Assembly: GCF_901709675.1 (NCBI RefSeq)
Contig: NC_051087.1
Span: 7,249,319-7,313,318 of the forward strand
Direction: 5' to 3'
DNA from: Syngnathus acus
Lineage: Eukaryota > Chordata > Actinopteri > Syngnathiformes > Syngnathidae
Length of the DNA: 64,000 nucleotides
Part shown: positions 36,878 to 49,193 of the stretch, in pieces
Position numbering within the stretch: the stretch's first letter is position 1
Layout: every line of letters begins with the position of its first letter
Translations under genes and position numbers: made by a program
The notes under the pieces: model-generated
What the model was told of the DNA's origin: nothing
Databases searched by the model: none
Seen by the model: only the letters and a program-made list of their open reading frames with translations

Positions 36878-39800
36878 CTTCTATATATCTCATATTGTGC
36901 CAAATAATGTCTGCTTTTTTTTACCTCACCGTGAAGGAACAGCTTATAAATTCACAGTTGTGAAGTAACATTCATCCAGGGAATGGAAGTTAAGCCTTAT
37001 TTAACTTCAGCACCTTTACCAGCAAACAATTTCCAAGTGTAATTGAATAGATCAGATGAATAGAAATCTGGATTAAAAAAAAAAGATAAATCATTCCCTA
37101 ATATCTTCATTATAAGGGGATACACGCGTTGATATATAAATACTGTTATTAATAATATTACATACGTATGCATCATCTTTTAAGTGAGTGAGTTGGTCAG
37201 AACGTTTTTTTTTATTCCATAGCTAGAGTAAAATAAAGCTTTGTCTGCTTAATCAACAAATCCCATCGTCTTGCATTTTCCGTCATTGTCAATTAGGTCC
37301 AGACTATCCACTTTGCATACGGATCTGAGAGGTTGCCAAATATTATTAGTAGAAAGCCAGATACTTGTTCTCCAGACGTCCGATGACTTCTCTTGACACC
37401 CACATTGGCTTGTTGTCATTCACCGATTAATTAGGCGATGATCTTTTGCAAAGATTTCCATTGCTTGTGTCAGTATGTTTTTTCGCACTTGACCTTTTGT
37501 GCTCAATGAGTTCATTTTACTTAGAGACGGCGCGACATGTCATTCGCTAAATAGAACATGTCAGACTTGAGTCATATAATGGATAATGTGTCTCTCTCTG
37601 CTACTTTTAATGTAGTTGGATATCAATACACGAACCCAGACTTTCAACAATAGTCTCATAAGTCATCTTGTAATTTTGCTATACTCTATGAGTGGACACA
37701 GACACCATAAAGAAAATACCATATTTTGCAAACTCCAGTTCATTCTGGTAGCTTGTACTTTGAGGTTGTGGTGTATTGTTAGGCTGAATGCATTTGAGTG
37801 ATCACTTAAATAAACACCACCCCAGCCAAACCCCCCTCCCACCCCTAAAATCTGCCTCTATGATTACAAGCCCATTATTGAAATCATTTATTGAATCAGT
37901 TTGACTGTTGAGCCCAACAAAACAATGTGGATGATGACTAATTGGCCCATCCATTTCAGAGATAATGTCGATGGGCTGCTGGGAAAGGATTGTGGTGGCG
38001 ATATTTGTACAAGTGTGGCTGTCAGTGATGTTGGATGAGATGGTTGTGTGTACACAAGGGACCACAACCTTCAGCAGATTGAGGTTTCTTGCAGTGGAAA
38101 AAAGGCTGACACGAGTCGGTGTATTCACTATAGTGTTTGACTTGTATTATTTACACAATCTTTCTATAAATAAGTGTGTAGTAGGCGGCAATCTTCTCAC
38201 TGGATCTGTGGATTAGAGTGCAATACATCCATCCTTTCATTTTCTCTAGCACTTGTCGTCATCCAGGTCGTGGGTTCGCTGGCTCCAATTTAAAACCCTA
38301 ACTTCCGAACTGTTCAATGGACTATTTGGTCACACGCACTGCAGTGCTAAACCAACAAGTATACTTACAGTGGTTAGTGTTGCAGTTGCGACAATGCAAG
38401 TAGTTTGAAAGAGGTTATTTGACAGGAGGAAGATAGTTGATGCAGTGATGCATATTTTGCCTCTACACGCACCATCAGTGTTCCAGAACAGACACATCAT
38501 AGATCCATCAACATAACTTTGAGAAATTGACAGACGCACACATGAAATAAACTGAGCAATGAGATATTTGTACCATTAAAAGAAGAACAATAGTTTATTC
38601 TGAGAAGCATTCGGCGTGATATTTATATGCATTGCATTCTTGAAAAAGCAGACACTAATTTTCAGCGGAAAGTTCACAGAGAGTTCACCCAGCTAAATAC
38701 TCATTGGTCCTGCTCACTGGAATGTGTGCATGAATAGTGAGTCACAGCGAGATTTGATGGCCTTCTGAATGGCTTCATGCCACGGTATGTCCAAGGCAAG
38801 GTGATCCCCTAGAGACAGAAGAAGCAGAAGGTGATTTAGCCATGTCACAACACAGTGCAGTCAGACTCTGAGTGTCAAACATCCTTTCCAAACTAAAACA
38901 AGAGTAGACTTCTACACCTGCCAGTATTTTTAGCCAGATTGTTGTTATCTCAGAATGGCACATTTGTCCTAAGTACAGTCAAGATAAAGCAAGTATCAAA
39001 CACATTGAGTCATCACCCTGGTTTACTTACAATTTGTAAAAAAAACAAAAACAATTATTGTATGAGTAATGTGTTCCAGCTGACATCATCAGCCACCCCA
39101 CAGATAATAGACAGAGGCACATGAAATAAAACATCATCTCTGGAATACTTTACAATACTGAATTAGATAAAATTAGAATTAGGTGCTGTGTGACCCAATG
39201 CGTAGGTCACGTGATGCAACAGAGTAGTTGGTGCCCACATGGCCTTAAGGGTGCTATTCTATATAGTAAAATTTAAAGCTTGGTTTACTCTATCATCTGA
39301 CTTCCTAGATGACCAAACACTGTTGCGTGACTTTACTTTTTCTGCCAACTAACTTTATTTCATGCTCTTCAGTGACCTAAAAATTCACCCGGAAGCCAGC
39401 AAGGCTATTTTTTAACTTTGCCGTCTAAAAAAAGCATTGTCTTTTTATTTTTATTTTTTTTTTTTTTTGCATGACTGCTTTGGCTCATTGCCTCAGCATG
39501 AACAGAAGCATTCACATATCCAATACACTGTTGAAGAGCAGATTTGAGTCTGTGATGTAAAATCTTGCAATTCTTGAAGATTTTCACTTCTCAATAATTA
39601 GGGTTCCTTGTATGAGGCAAGTCTCCAAGCCTTGGATTATGAATAGGATGGAGGCAGATGAATACGTAGTTCAAGGATGGCTTGTGTTTCATGTTTAGCA
39701 CACTAAACCCTTCATCTTGAAAGTTTGAAATGACTCCATCTTTTAATTGAATCCCCATCAAAACGTTAGCATCAAAGTAAAATTAGCAGCGCCATGCATT

Positions 39801-39932
39801 TATATTTGATGGAGGTACTTCAATAGTCCATAAAAATGTGGTCAAAACAAAACAATGTAACTGATTTGTAATGTACTTACACAAAGATGAGCAGTGTTGA
39901 GAATGAATGGATGTTAAAAATACATGTAAAAT
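36878..39932. other. Intron upstream of the SINE
   Basis: Only a decayed SINE fragment (38225-38286) and T-rich runs were recognised. The 108-codon minus-strand frame at 37802-38128 has no recognisable product. Confidence 0.5.
38225..38286 (-). mobile_element. Decayed SINE 3' fragment
   Basis: ACATCCATCCTTTCATTTTC, followed by a GCACTTGTCGTCATCCAGGT block and GGCTCC, aligns with the tail-proximal end of the SINE at 39946-40312 in the same orientation. Confidence 0.6.
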
Positions 39933-39945
39933 TCACTTTCAATTA
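39933..39945. repeat. Left 13-bp target-site duplication of the SINE
   Basis: TCACTTTCAATTA, identical to 40313-40325 on the other side of the element. Confidence 0.9.
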
Positions 39946-40312
39946 TCCATCCATCCATCCATTTTCTGAACCGCTTAGTCCCCACGGGGGTCACGGGAGT
40001 GCCGGAGCCTATCCCAGCCGTCATCGGGTAGTAGGCGGGGGACACCCTGAACCGGTTGCCAGCCAATCGCAGGGCACACAGAGACAAACAACCATTTGCA
40101 CTCGCACTCACACCTAGGGACAATTTGGAGTCTTCAATCGGCCTACCAAGCATGTTTTTGGGATGTGGGAGGAAACCGGAGTGCCCGGAGAAAACCCACG
40201 CGGGACCGGGGAGAACATGCAAACTCCACACAGGGAGGGCCGGAGGTGGAATCGAACCCGCACCCTCCTAACTGTGAGGCGGACGTGCTACCCAGTGCGC
40301 CACCGAGCCGCC
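39946..40312 (-). mobile_element. tRNA-headed SINE, nearly full length
   Basis: Read on the minus strand it begins GGCGGCTCGGTGGCGC, with a box A-like TGGCGCACTGGGTAGCACG and a box B-like GGTTCGATTCC (plus positions 40248-40258). A unique body of about 250 bp follows, and it ends in an ATGG-repeat tail at 39946-39963. A perfect 13-bp direct repeat, TCACTTTCAATTA, flanks it at 39933-39945 and 40313-40325, the expected target-site duplication. The head, body, tail and duplication together identify retroposition by a LINE partner. The frames across it are not genes. Confidence 0.9.
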
Positions 40313-40325
40313 TCACTTTCAATTA
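40313..40325. repeat. Right 13-bp target-site duplication of the SINE
   Basis: TCACTTTCAATTA, identical to 39933-39945. The absence of mismatches suggests a recent insertion. Confidence 0.9.
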
Positions 40326-41756
40326 GTTCCTTTTAAAACCCTTTAACACGTCTGCATTTGTGGAATATGTGATTCAAAATAGCCAAAGAAAAATTACAGC
40401 ATACCTCAAGTTAATATTACAGCCAAAGTCATTTGCTGACATATTACATTTGCAATGTCAAAATGTTTAGATGACAAGATCCCATGGATTTTGTCCGATG
40501 CGGCAGTGGATAACCATGAAAAACAGTTGTTATCACATCATGAAGCTACTAGGATTCAAAACTGCATCCTTGATTAAAAAAGCAGACTGCTGTCTCTGGC
40601 AGTAGACAATGGAAGGTAAATCCTCTGACAAGAGAACAAAATCCACAAGCTGTCCTTGTGCTAGTGGGTGCGTATATCTTCCCTTTTGCTCAGTGTTTCA
40701 ACATTTGACTTATTCCCTCATAGTGTGAGGCCCCTCAAATACAAATAACCCATTTAATCTCCAGAAGATGCAAGAATGTTGAACTCAATGCTTAGCCCAA
40801 GTCATGTTTTGTGGTCATTTGGATACAATGAGAATGATTTGTTCAATGTGAGGCACACTTGGATGAACATAGTGTGAACCATACGCCACCCTCTTTCTCA
40901 CACTGAATCTAACATTTTGCAATTGTTTCATCATCCAACATTAAAAAGGAACAATCCACTGCCTAAAAAAAGTACTTGTGTTTTGTATGATTTCTGACTT
41001 GTATCAGAACAGAATAGACTTCAACATAGAATCAAATCAACAAATGCTTCTCCGACTTTGTCCATGACCCAGCATGAGTACTGTGTCTGGTTAAGAATGG
41101 CGGATTTTGTAAATATTAAATATGTTCTGCCATTGCAGACATTTTGTGTGGCCGCATTACATGCCAAAGCATGTCTAGACCCACTAAATTATGTAGGTTA
41201 TGGAAAATTATCTGCAGCAGGCACATAATTGAATAGGCTAATCGTCACTAGGTACATTATATTTTGTCGTTTCATACACAAATAGCTGATTGAGCAGACC
41301 AGTGCGGCCTTTGTCTGATTGTGATCCTATCAGTGTTCATTTTGATTTAGTTTGGTAGTTAATATTCAAATGTAGACTGATTCATATGTCTTCCCGAAGG
41401 CCCGCATTTGTATTGTTTCATAACAGTTTGATAAATGGCACCCACTAGTTTCAAGGTCGTAATCTGCATATTGTTTTGGGGAAATGAGGAGTCTCTCTGA
41501 CCGTTGTCGGTGTGCATTTTTAAGTAATAAGATGGAGATTCCCGTGTTTTGCATTGAACAACACCTACTGCATGATACACTACTGCCAAAACAAAGTAGA
41601 AGAAGTCGTAGAAGTCATGGCAACTAATATGTGACAAGTGTCAACAAAGATTTACAGTATCAAAATACCAGGACCAGGATTCTTTGACCGGGACCTTTGG
41701 CTACTATGCGACGTGTGATACTAGTTAAGGTACGAAATTTAAATTAAACAAAAAAA

Positions 41757-41993
41757 CAGGGTGCGTTCAGAACACACACTGCTTCACTTTCAACGTTCAG
41801 AAAGTGTGTGCCAGAGCGCACGCTGGGCACTCCAACTTGGGACTCAGTACAGATGCAAACAGTACAAGCTGCTGATTGGTTTAGAACCAAGAATGCCTCC
41901 AGAAATTAATAGAGGGCGCACGCTCTTCCTCTCCGAACACACCTACTCTGAGTGCTGTTAAGGCGTCAGAGTGAATTTCCGAACTCACCCCAG
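41757..41993. mobile_element. hAT-like MITE with CAGGG ends
   Basis: The left end CAGGGTGCGTTCAGAA and the inverted right end CTGGGGTGAGTTCGGAA are imperfect inverted copies about 237 bp apart. The interior has short self-complementary stretches and no convincing gene. It is more GC-rich than the flanking intron. No clear 8-bp target duplication was seen. Confidence 0.6.
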
Positions 41994-43170
41994 GGAATGG
42001 TGATACAGTAAATGAGTTCCATGCTCTGAGTCTATCTCACAGGTGGCCATTATATTTTTGGTTTGCCCTTACTTGATCTCATCAATAGCAAATAGGCTTT
42101 TTGTAGGTAGACAAAGGATAGATATTAGGGCGGCGTTGGCCATGATAATTCTACTGCATCAGGCTTTGAGGAACATGTGCCTTGTATCATTACAGAAAGA
42201 GCACTCGGGATTCAAGTATGTTGCCATTTTTGCACATAATGTCTGACTCCGTGTTGGGCACCGTATACGCAATGTGCGAGAGTCATCTTGTTGTAATTTG
42301 CATGTTTCTGTTTGATAACATATTGGTGGCTGCTTGACTGGAGGATGATTTCCCTAAATAATCCCTGATTAGAGCCACCTCATCTCATCGCCCACTAGTA
42401 TGAGCAGCTTGACTCGTCATTATACCGGCTTACAGAAATACATATTTTCCCGAAGCCTGCATGATCCCCGACAACCATCACCTTTACTTTGGATGCTTGA
42501 GTATGCACATTTTTTTGTTGCACGGTGTAGTGAAGTAAAAAAAACACGTACTGGTGTTATACAGAAGCCTGTTCTTTTTTTTTTATGATGGTATTACATT
42601 TTTTTTGGGAGGTGACATGTTGGAGAAATGTAATGGAACTGAAGTGTGTCTGAAAAGCTTGTTTTCCTGTCACTCGGTTCAGGTTAGTGGAGCTGCACTT
42701 GCTTAAAATTGTGCACTTGACACAGTTTGGTTAAGAGCTCAAACAGTAAGCTCATTTTGACAGTTTAGAACGGTGAGTGCAAAGAAACCAACAGGCAAGT
42801 TGGCATCAGGGGTGAACTAAGTTTCTATTTCTTAGTTTCTAATTTTATTTTATGTGCGCATTTCTTACGCTCTGCATTATTTTTATGTTTGACACAGTGG
42901 AACTACCACTGTTGGCATCTTGCATCCCAAATGCCACAGTTCATATGTCAAAAATGGCTGAGTCATTAATTAATTGTCATTGTTTAATAACAGTGGTTAA
43001 CTTAAAGGTTAAAATGTTGCTTGTCTGTACAATATGATGGTGACAGTTTGACTATGGAATTGCTTATTCCAAATGTCCTTTAGCAACATTTTATAACTAG
43101 AATCAGTTTAAATCTGACCAGTGTCATGGAACAGTCTGTTGATGACTTTGAAGATTCCAAGGAATATATT

Positions 43171-43191
43171 ACTTTTTTTTTTTTTTTTTTT
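43171..43191 (+). repeat. Poly-T run of about 20 bases
   Basis: Simple homopolymer in intron. Comparable shorter T runs occur at about 39449-39468, 48356-48368 and 48585-48601. Confidence 0.85.
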
Positions 43192-44434
43192 GCTTTTGTT
43201 GTTTATCCACAACGCATAATTTATTTCAGCACTGAACATTTTCAGTTCACGTCTTGGCTGCATGCTTCATGAATACCACAAATAATTTATTAGGCAAAAA
43301 ATGTGCCTCATTTTCTCCCATAGCTTGATTGTGCTATTTTAAGTTTGGAGTCAGAAAAGCCTGTGAATAGCAATATTTGAGAAGTGCAGAGATCACGAGT
43401 CAACAGACAATAATAGGTCAGTTATTAAGGTTTCTGACCCTCTGCTACCAAAACGTCACTACTAATACTTTCTTGTGCCCCTGCCTGTCTTCAAAAAAAA
43501 ATCCCTCACTTCATGTCCCTTGTTTGCTCTGATCCACTGTTCAGCAAGATTGGAGTGACGCAACTGAAGGAAGAGAGAATTGTGATGAAATGGGCTTTAG
43601 TCTGTCCTAGCATTAAGAACAAATCCTAAAATTGGATTGACTGATTCCTTGCTTTATCCGTCGTCCATGACTCTTCACTTGAAACTAAAACAGCACTTCC
43701 TTAAAATGAAATCAAATGCAAGTCCTTCCACCCCCAAAAGCGCGTGCACGAGCCTAGACAAAGCGTGTGATAAATAGCCTTTCTCTTTCTCTGCAGTGTA
43801 ACAAAAGTACATCAATGATACTCGGACCCTCTTCTCACCCCATTGACTCTTTTTCTCTTTACCACAGTTCTGCTCTCATAGATATCACACCACTCTCATT
43901 TTCTCACCCTCTCCACCCTATTCCCAGCATCCCCCTCCCTCTACCCCACATGTCTCCTCTTCCTGCAGTCCCTCCCTCGCAAACTACTTGATATTCAGTT
44001 CAGGGAGACTGCAAGCAGCGACGCTCTTGCTGGCCATGCTGCTGCTGCAGGACAAGACTTCTTTTTTTTTTTTAATTCATCCTCTACTTTTGCACTGATA
44101 ACCGAGCATTCCCTCCATTCCTCCTTATACTCTTGAACATATACACTTAAAACCCTTGCCTCTCTTCCAGTACACTTTAACGCTTCCCTTTCTGTGTGTT
44201 TGGGTGATGTTTTTAAAGAACGTACCTGCACTATATATCCTACCATACAATTTTCCAGCAATCGTTATGCAAGTGGTGGCCTCTCCATAGAGTGTCTCGA
44301 GAGGTTTTCTCGATATTGCAAAGACATGCTGAAATTTACTCATAATAGAGAAGGGCTGTACTCCACATTTTTCAATCACATCAAAAGCCAGAATAGCTTC
44401 TTAGAAACACCATCATGTTCAAAGGATGGTTACC

Positions 44435-44455
44435 AAAAAAAAAAAAAAAAAAAAA
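44435..44455 (+). repeat. Poly-A run of about 20 bases
   Basis: A long A run after GGATGGTTACC. No upstream polyadenylation signal or recognisable processed gene marks it as a retrocopy tail. Confidence 0.85.
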
Positions 44456-46242
44456 CGCTTTAAGATTAGGACTGTTTAGCACCTTTTCAAGTGAGACCTT
44501 TAGTTAAAGGTACAATGAAATCTTTCGGTATGTTGTCATCATCAGCATGAACTTCTGAAGGAATGCTTGCTTTTTTTCAATATGTCAACATATGTAAATA
44601 AGTAGTTCACTGCATGTGTGCATGTTTTTATTAGTACATATATCGTAAAATCATCACAATGATGTACTCACAGATTATTTTACTTGCTGTCAGCTCAACA
44701 GTTTACCTTTTTAATTAAAATGATTAACACTCCTGATTCAGGAATGCACCTGAAACAATGTTTGACATGTAAAAAAAATAAAAATAAATGAAATATCAGT
44801 CTAGGGCTGAAGGATGGTCATTTCTTACATTGCAGACCCAGAACTGTACTGTATACTTATCGTTCCCTAAACTATTATTTCATACATGCAATGAACATGC
44901 TGATAAGCTTCATGCATCTCTACACCAATACCCCGCTTGACCGTAAAGATGCTAATAGCCAACGACAGCCCCGGAGTCTAAACACGAGACTGTGTAATGA
45001 GAGGAGTAAGCAAACAGGCATCAGCCATTAAACATACGCAAGTACCAGAAGGCACTCTGGAGCCACCTCAAGCGATGCCATCCCCAACTGCATTAACTCT
45101 AAGTGACAGCAGTATTCAAGTCCCAAGCAGCACCGTTGTAGATACTTTAGGCCATCATGTAAAAGAGAGCAGGAAAAAAAAGGTTGCAAATCATTGGATA
45201 AGCAACACGAGGCTGAGTTCACTGCATCTGTTGAACTCTTCGGCAATACAAATGCATGTTAGTGGACTAAACCCACGCAATATAAAGAATTATTCCATAT
45301 ATGGGTTGTTGTGTCTTATTCTTCTATTCATCAACTTATTTAAAGTTAATAATATTTATGTTAGCCTTAATATCTGTAGTATATATTTTACACATATTAT
45401 TCCAGAGGTGACTTATATGACATTCAAGGTCCCCGTGTTTTTCAACATATTAAATGGCAAAACAATAATAAGCACCCATTGCATTGTTTTGCAGTAATCA
45501 AACTAGCTGATCCACCGCTGTGCCCTTAATGTCCACTTAATGAGAACAAGTCAAAACAGACCCATCCATGGTGCTACAGTCGAGGGAGCTTGGCGTATCT
45601 TAATGAGCATCTAGCTCCCTATTATCTACTGGTAACCTGACCAACATGTTAGCACTATTATCAAACGCCACCCCAGGCTCACACAAACACTTCCTCACCT
45701 CCTCGTTATCAGCTCGGCTTGTTTTTAAAGTGTTCCACAGACGGTGTAACCACATTGGACGGTAATTGTAGCTCTCACTCCTGCCTAATTGAATTGACAA
45801 CGAGCCGGAATTGATATCATTTAACACATTGATCTTAGGAGACAATGAGACAAAATACCCCTTGTCCTCCCCCACCTGTCTTACTGCTTTCCCTCTGATT
45901 TAACTGCCCATTTCTTTGATTTGCCATGTTATTGCCGATGAGCTACCAGATTCATCCCGCCCGTCCTGTGTTTTATTGTTTCTCTGCTGTTGTCACTTTA
46001 TATTGCAATAATTTGTAAGCATAGAGTTGCGGAGACCATTATTGAGTACGCACAAATAAATATTGATCACCTGTTTCTTTTTCACGCTGTAAATGCTCTT
46101 ATGTGGGCATGATTGTCATTCTTGCTCTCCAATGTAAAGCTTGACTTCAGTTTTTTTTATGACGTGAAAAAAAAAGACAGCAACAAACTGACGTTCTTGC
46201 TGTTTTAAACAAAATTGGAGGACACATGCTTTTCAGTGTGTG

Positions 46243-46386
46243 TATAATGTGTGAGTTGTTTGTCTATATGTGCCCTGTGATTGGTTGGCAACGGGTCCAG
46301 GATGTTCCTAGCTGCTTGCCCATTAGTCAGTTGGTTAGGCTCCAGTTGACAGAAGACGCTGATGAGGATAAGTAGCAGATGGATGA
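46243..46386 (+). mobile_element. Decayed SINE body and tail
   Basis: GTGCCCTGTGATTGGTTGGC, then GGGTCCAGGATG, GTTAGGCTCCAG and finally GATAAGTAGCAGATGGATG follow the SINE in sense orientation through to its ATGG tail. The head is lost. Confidence 0.65.
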
Positions 46387-46736
46387 TTTCAATGAGTAGT
46401 GATGCCAGACAACACAAGTTTTTCTGTAGAAATGTGGACAAATGTGTGCAAAATAAAATGTACCACAGAGTAATGTAGACATAGGTTTTGATTCCAGTTT
46501 AAGTTGAGACCTTATGTAAAATGTAAGTAAAAATGGAATACAATGATTAGCAAACCTGTTTCAACATGTATATTTGCTGTTTTTTGCAATTTTCTCATTT
46601 TTTTAAAATGGATGCAACGCATTCCCAAAAAGTTGAAAAAGTGGAAAAAAGGGGAATTTATGGATTTAACATAATGATCCTATTTTTTTTTATTTTATTT
46701 TACAAAACATCACAACTTTACTGAAATGTGTGTTTG

Positions 46737-46818
46737 TATTAATAATAATAATGATAATAATAATAATACATTTTATTTATAAGGCGCCTTTCAAGGCACT
46801 CAGGGTCAGTAAAACAAA
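46737..46818 (+). mobile_element. AAT microsatellite joined to a retroposon-like tail
   Basis: An AATAAT run (46739-46768) is followed by CATTTTATTTATAAGGCGCC and TTTCAAGGCACTCAGGGTCA. The GCGCCTTTCAAGGCACTC wording is typical of a dispersed fish LINE/SINE tail. Confidence 0.45.
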
Positions 46819-49112
46819 TATTCCCAGGTCCTTCAACCTTTTCAGCAGCATGCACATATGTTTCCATATGTCTGGGATGCTCTTCATGGGAGACTACATA
46901 CGTGTTGGGATAAAGAATGTGGGCACTTAAGAAAGGAGGCAGAGAAACATCATTTGGGCACGTGTTAACTGAGAAGAAAATCAGTCATTAACATTTCATT
47001 ATGTGGTAGTCCAGAACGATTCAATCAGTGTCACTGCATGGGAGACAATAAAATCAACAGCCAACTGTGGTGTCAAGTTTGTAATAGCACATTTGCTTAC
47101 AGGGGACAGACACCTGAATGGCAGTGGACGAATGCCAACGCAGATAAAAATGTCGACACATAAATGAACATAACATGGGGAGTCTGTTTGTCTGTTCCAC
47201 TTTATTTGTCACGCACATATGTGTGTCAGCCAAAACTGGTGTACGTATCCTTCAGACCGAGCCAGTGTGACGCATTGCGTAACCTATGATTCACCATTTT
47301 GATCTGCCTTGTTTATAATATTTGTGATGGGGAAATTCATGCGTGGTGTTTTTAATTGCTTGTTTCATATTTTCTACCAAATATGAGAACCACATCTTTC
47401 CATTCCTCACAATGCTGTAATGATCACAAAGATGTAAAATGAGACTTTAGGCAATTAAAAGAACTTCACATGCCTTCTAAATGCCAGGAGGATGCTGACA
47501 TAACAAGGGGCAGGTAGTGTATGTCCCCTTTGGCAAGTAGTACTTTGATATGTTAATCTTCTTTACTCAGATGGAATTGTTCACAATTTTGAAAATTTGT
47601 GTGGGACATTTAGTAAAAGCGATTGTTTAGCAGTTGGATGCAGTAATGCTCCCAACAGTGATAATATATACAGACTGGCTCTTTTCACATTTTCCCAATT
47701 CAATTAAGGTTGTTGATTATGCATTAAATTGTGTGAATACAAAGTGTCCTCAGAGATGTTCCTGTTAAGCTTCTTTTTTTATTATTATTAGAATTTATTT
47801 AATTTTTTTGTGCAAACCATCTTCATACAATACAATAGATCTTTATTCAATCCTCTTTGCCAAAAAGACATTATTCTTTTTAAGCACCAGCACAGTGACT
47901 AATGTCATGTCCTTTGCTTTGGAATAGACAAGCTCAACTATGCATTCTCATAGCTGCTTGTATGAGTTTGAAGCACATCGAGGCCAAGCACTGAATACCC
48001 AATTAAGTTTCTTTCCCGTTTCAATCAATGTGCCGTAATATGTCGCAATAACATAATAAATCCAGATGCAGAGTATCTAAGATAGCATCTTGTGGTTTTG
48101 TCACTAATTCTGCAATAGATTTGTTCAAGATGGCTTTGTCTCGGGCGATGTAAGAGACAAATTATTTCTTTACTGCAGTTGCACTTGATGCTTCTAGAGC
48201 TAATTCATCAATGGACGATGCTAGGAGGCATACACGTCCCTGCAAAGCCTTATGAGCTTGTGCTCGCCTCCTTGCTACGATTGTTGCCTAGCAACAACAC
48301 AACTAATTTTGTATGCTGGTATTGCTTTGTCAGAAGATCAGAGTGTGTGTATGTTTTTTTTTTTTTTTAAGATTATTCTGTTGATCATCTCAGTACCCTT
48401 TTAACTGAACTGAGAAATTCATGAATTTGATGCAAATCTTTTAAAAATAGAGGTAGAGAAAAGTTAGAATTAAAATCAGTTTCAGATTTGTTCACCATCA
48501 CAGTTAGAGGATTTGTATATTCTTACCTGTAGTAAATAAGAGCTCTTCCATCACATTTGATATTTGTAGGTCAGAAAAACATTATTTTTTTTTTTTTTTT
48601 TAATTTAAACTTGAGAATCAAGAAGGAGCACATTGTGGATGCATGCAAATATTTTCATGACAACAGTTAATATTATAGAGATCATCCTCTCTTTGTATAG
48701 CCTACATTCAGAATAGTATTAATATAGTGGCTATACTTATATACATCTTGCAATATTCCCTGAGACTTCCATACATTTCCTTAGATTATTCATTCACTCA
48801 CAAACTTGTGGGGAATCATCTGCACATGTAGTTGCACGCTCCATCTTCAAGCCACAAGCAACAATTGGCAATGCGAGGAAGCGATCCTTGGGGGGAACTG
48901 ACAACAGCCAAATTGAATTTTGCCAGATAGGTACAGTTGCTAGGTAACATTGAAAATAGAATCGTGTGTCACGCAGAACTGACAAGTCAGAAGGAGTTCC
49001 TTGATGAACTGCATTTTCAAAATGCTCTGCACTGAACATATGCTTAGATAAAATGTTTAAAACAATAACCCTGCATTCATGTTGTTGTTGTTTTGTGATT
49101 ATTATTTTACAG

Positions 49113-49193
49113 ACTGGCAGAAAAGAGAAAGGAGATCCACTCAACTCAGCTATTGACAAGATGACCAAGAAAACCAGAGACTTACGTCGGCAG
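49113..49193 (+). CDS. ctnna2: Alpha-N-catenin coding exon (27 codons, phase 0/0)
   Basis: Alpha-catenin links the cadherin/beta-catenin complex to actin; the N form is the neural member. The exon follows the acceptor TTATTTTACAG and ends CAG at the donor GTTTGTG. It is 81 bp, a whole number of codons, reading TGRKEKGDPLNSAIDK, then MTKKTRDLRRQ. The TGRKEKGDPLN opening matches CTNNA2; CTNNA1 reads AGRKERSDALN at this point. It corresponds to roughly residues 352-378 of the family, the linker near the vinculin-binding and M regions. An in-frame ATG with A at -3 occurs at 49161. The sequence continues in frame into the exon at 56962. The partial gene has its other exons outside the window. Confidence 0.95.

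Larger units (their letters stand above)
1..49112 (+). other. ctnna2: ctnna2 intron upstream of the 27-codon exon (5' end outside window)
   Basis: All sequence before the acceptor at 49111-49112 is read as one intron, because no segment resembling the preceding alpha-catenin exon (with ERIVAEC- and LQDLLSEY-like motifs) was found on the + strand. It contains the nested lrrtm1 gene in antisense, plus transposon remnants and microsatellites. A short upstream exon could have been missed by eye, so this intron may really be two. Confidence 0.75.
40326..49112. other. Intron between the SINE and the 27-codon exon
   Basis: Includes the hAT-like MITE at 41757, a decayed SINE at 46243 and a tail-like repeat at 46737. 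A pyrimidine-rich zone at 43780-43990 contains an acceptor-like TTCTCTTTCTCTGCAG (ending 43796), but no exon with known homology follows it. The frames at 44997-45497 (+) and 45600-45875 (-) are unrecognised. Confidence 0.45.

Noticed and set aside
36685-36907. Open frames of about 72 codons on both strands, rich in Arg-Glu or Ser-Leu
   Set aside because: Direct products of the CT/GA microsatellite; the periodicity keeps all frames open without coding.
40241-40312. Possible tRNA gene on the minus strand
   Set aside because: Box A and B-like motifs are present, but the sequence is the tRNA-derived head of a SINE with target duplications; no complete cloverleaf was recognised.
39887-40326. Overlapping frames of 71-105 codons on both strands
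   Set aside because: They lie across the SINE, which is GC-rich and non-coding.
43765-43991. Acceptor-like TTTCTCTTTCTCTGCAG followed by an open frame
   Set aside because: The open frame is low-complexity Ser/Pro/His sequence from a pyrimidine-rich zone and matches no alpha-catenin segment.
44997-45497. 166-codon + strand frame
   Set aside because: The first half is moderately protein-like but the second half is AT-driven Ile/Tyr/Phe-rich sequence; no family recognised. Kept out of the features for lack of support.
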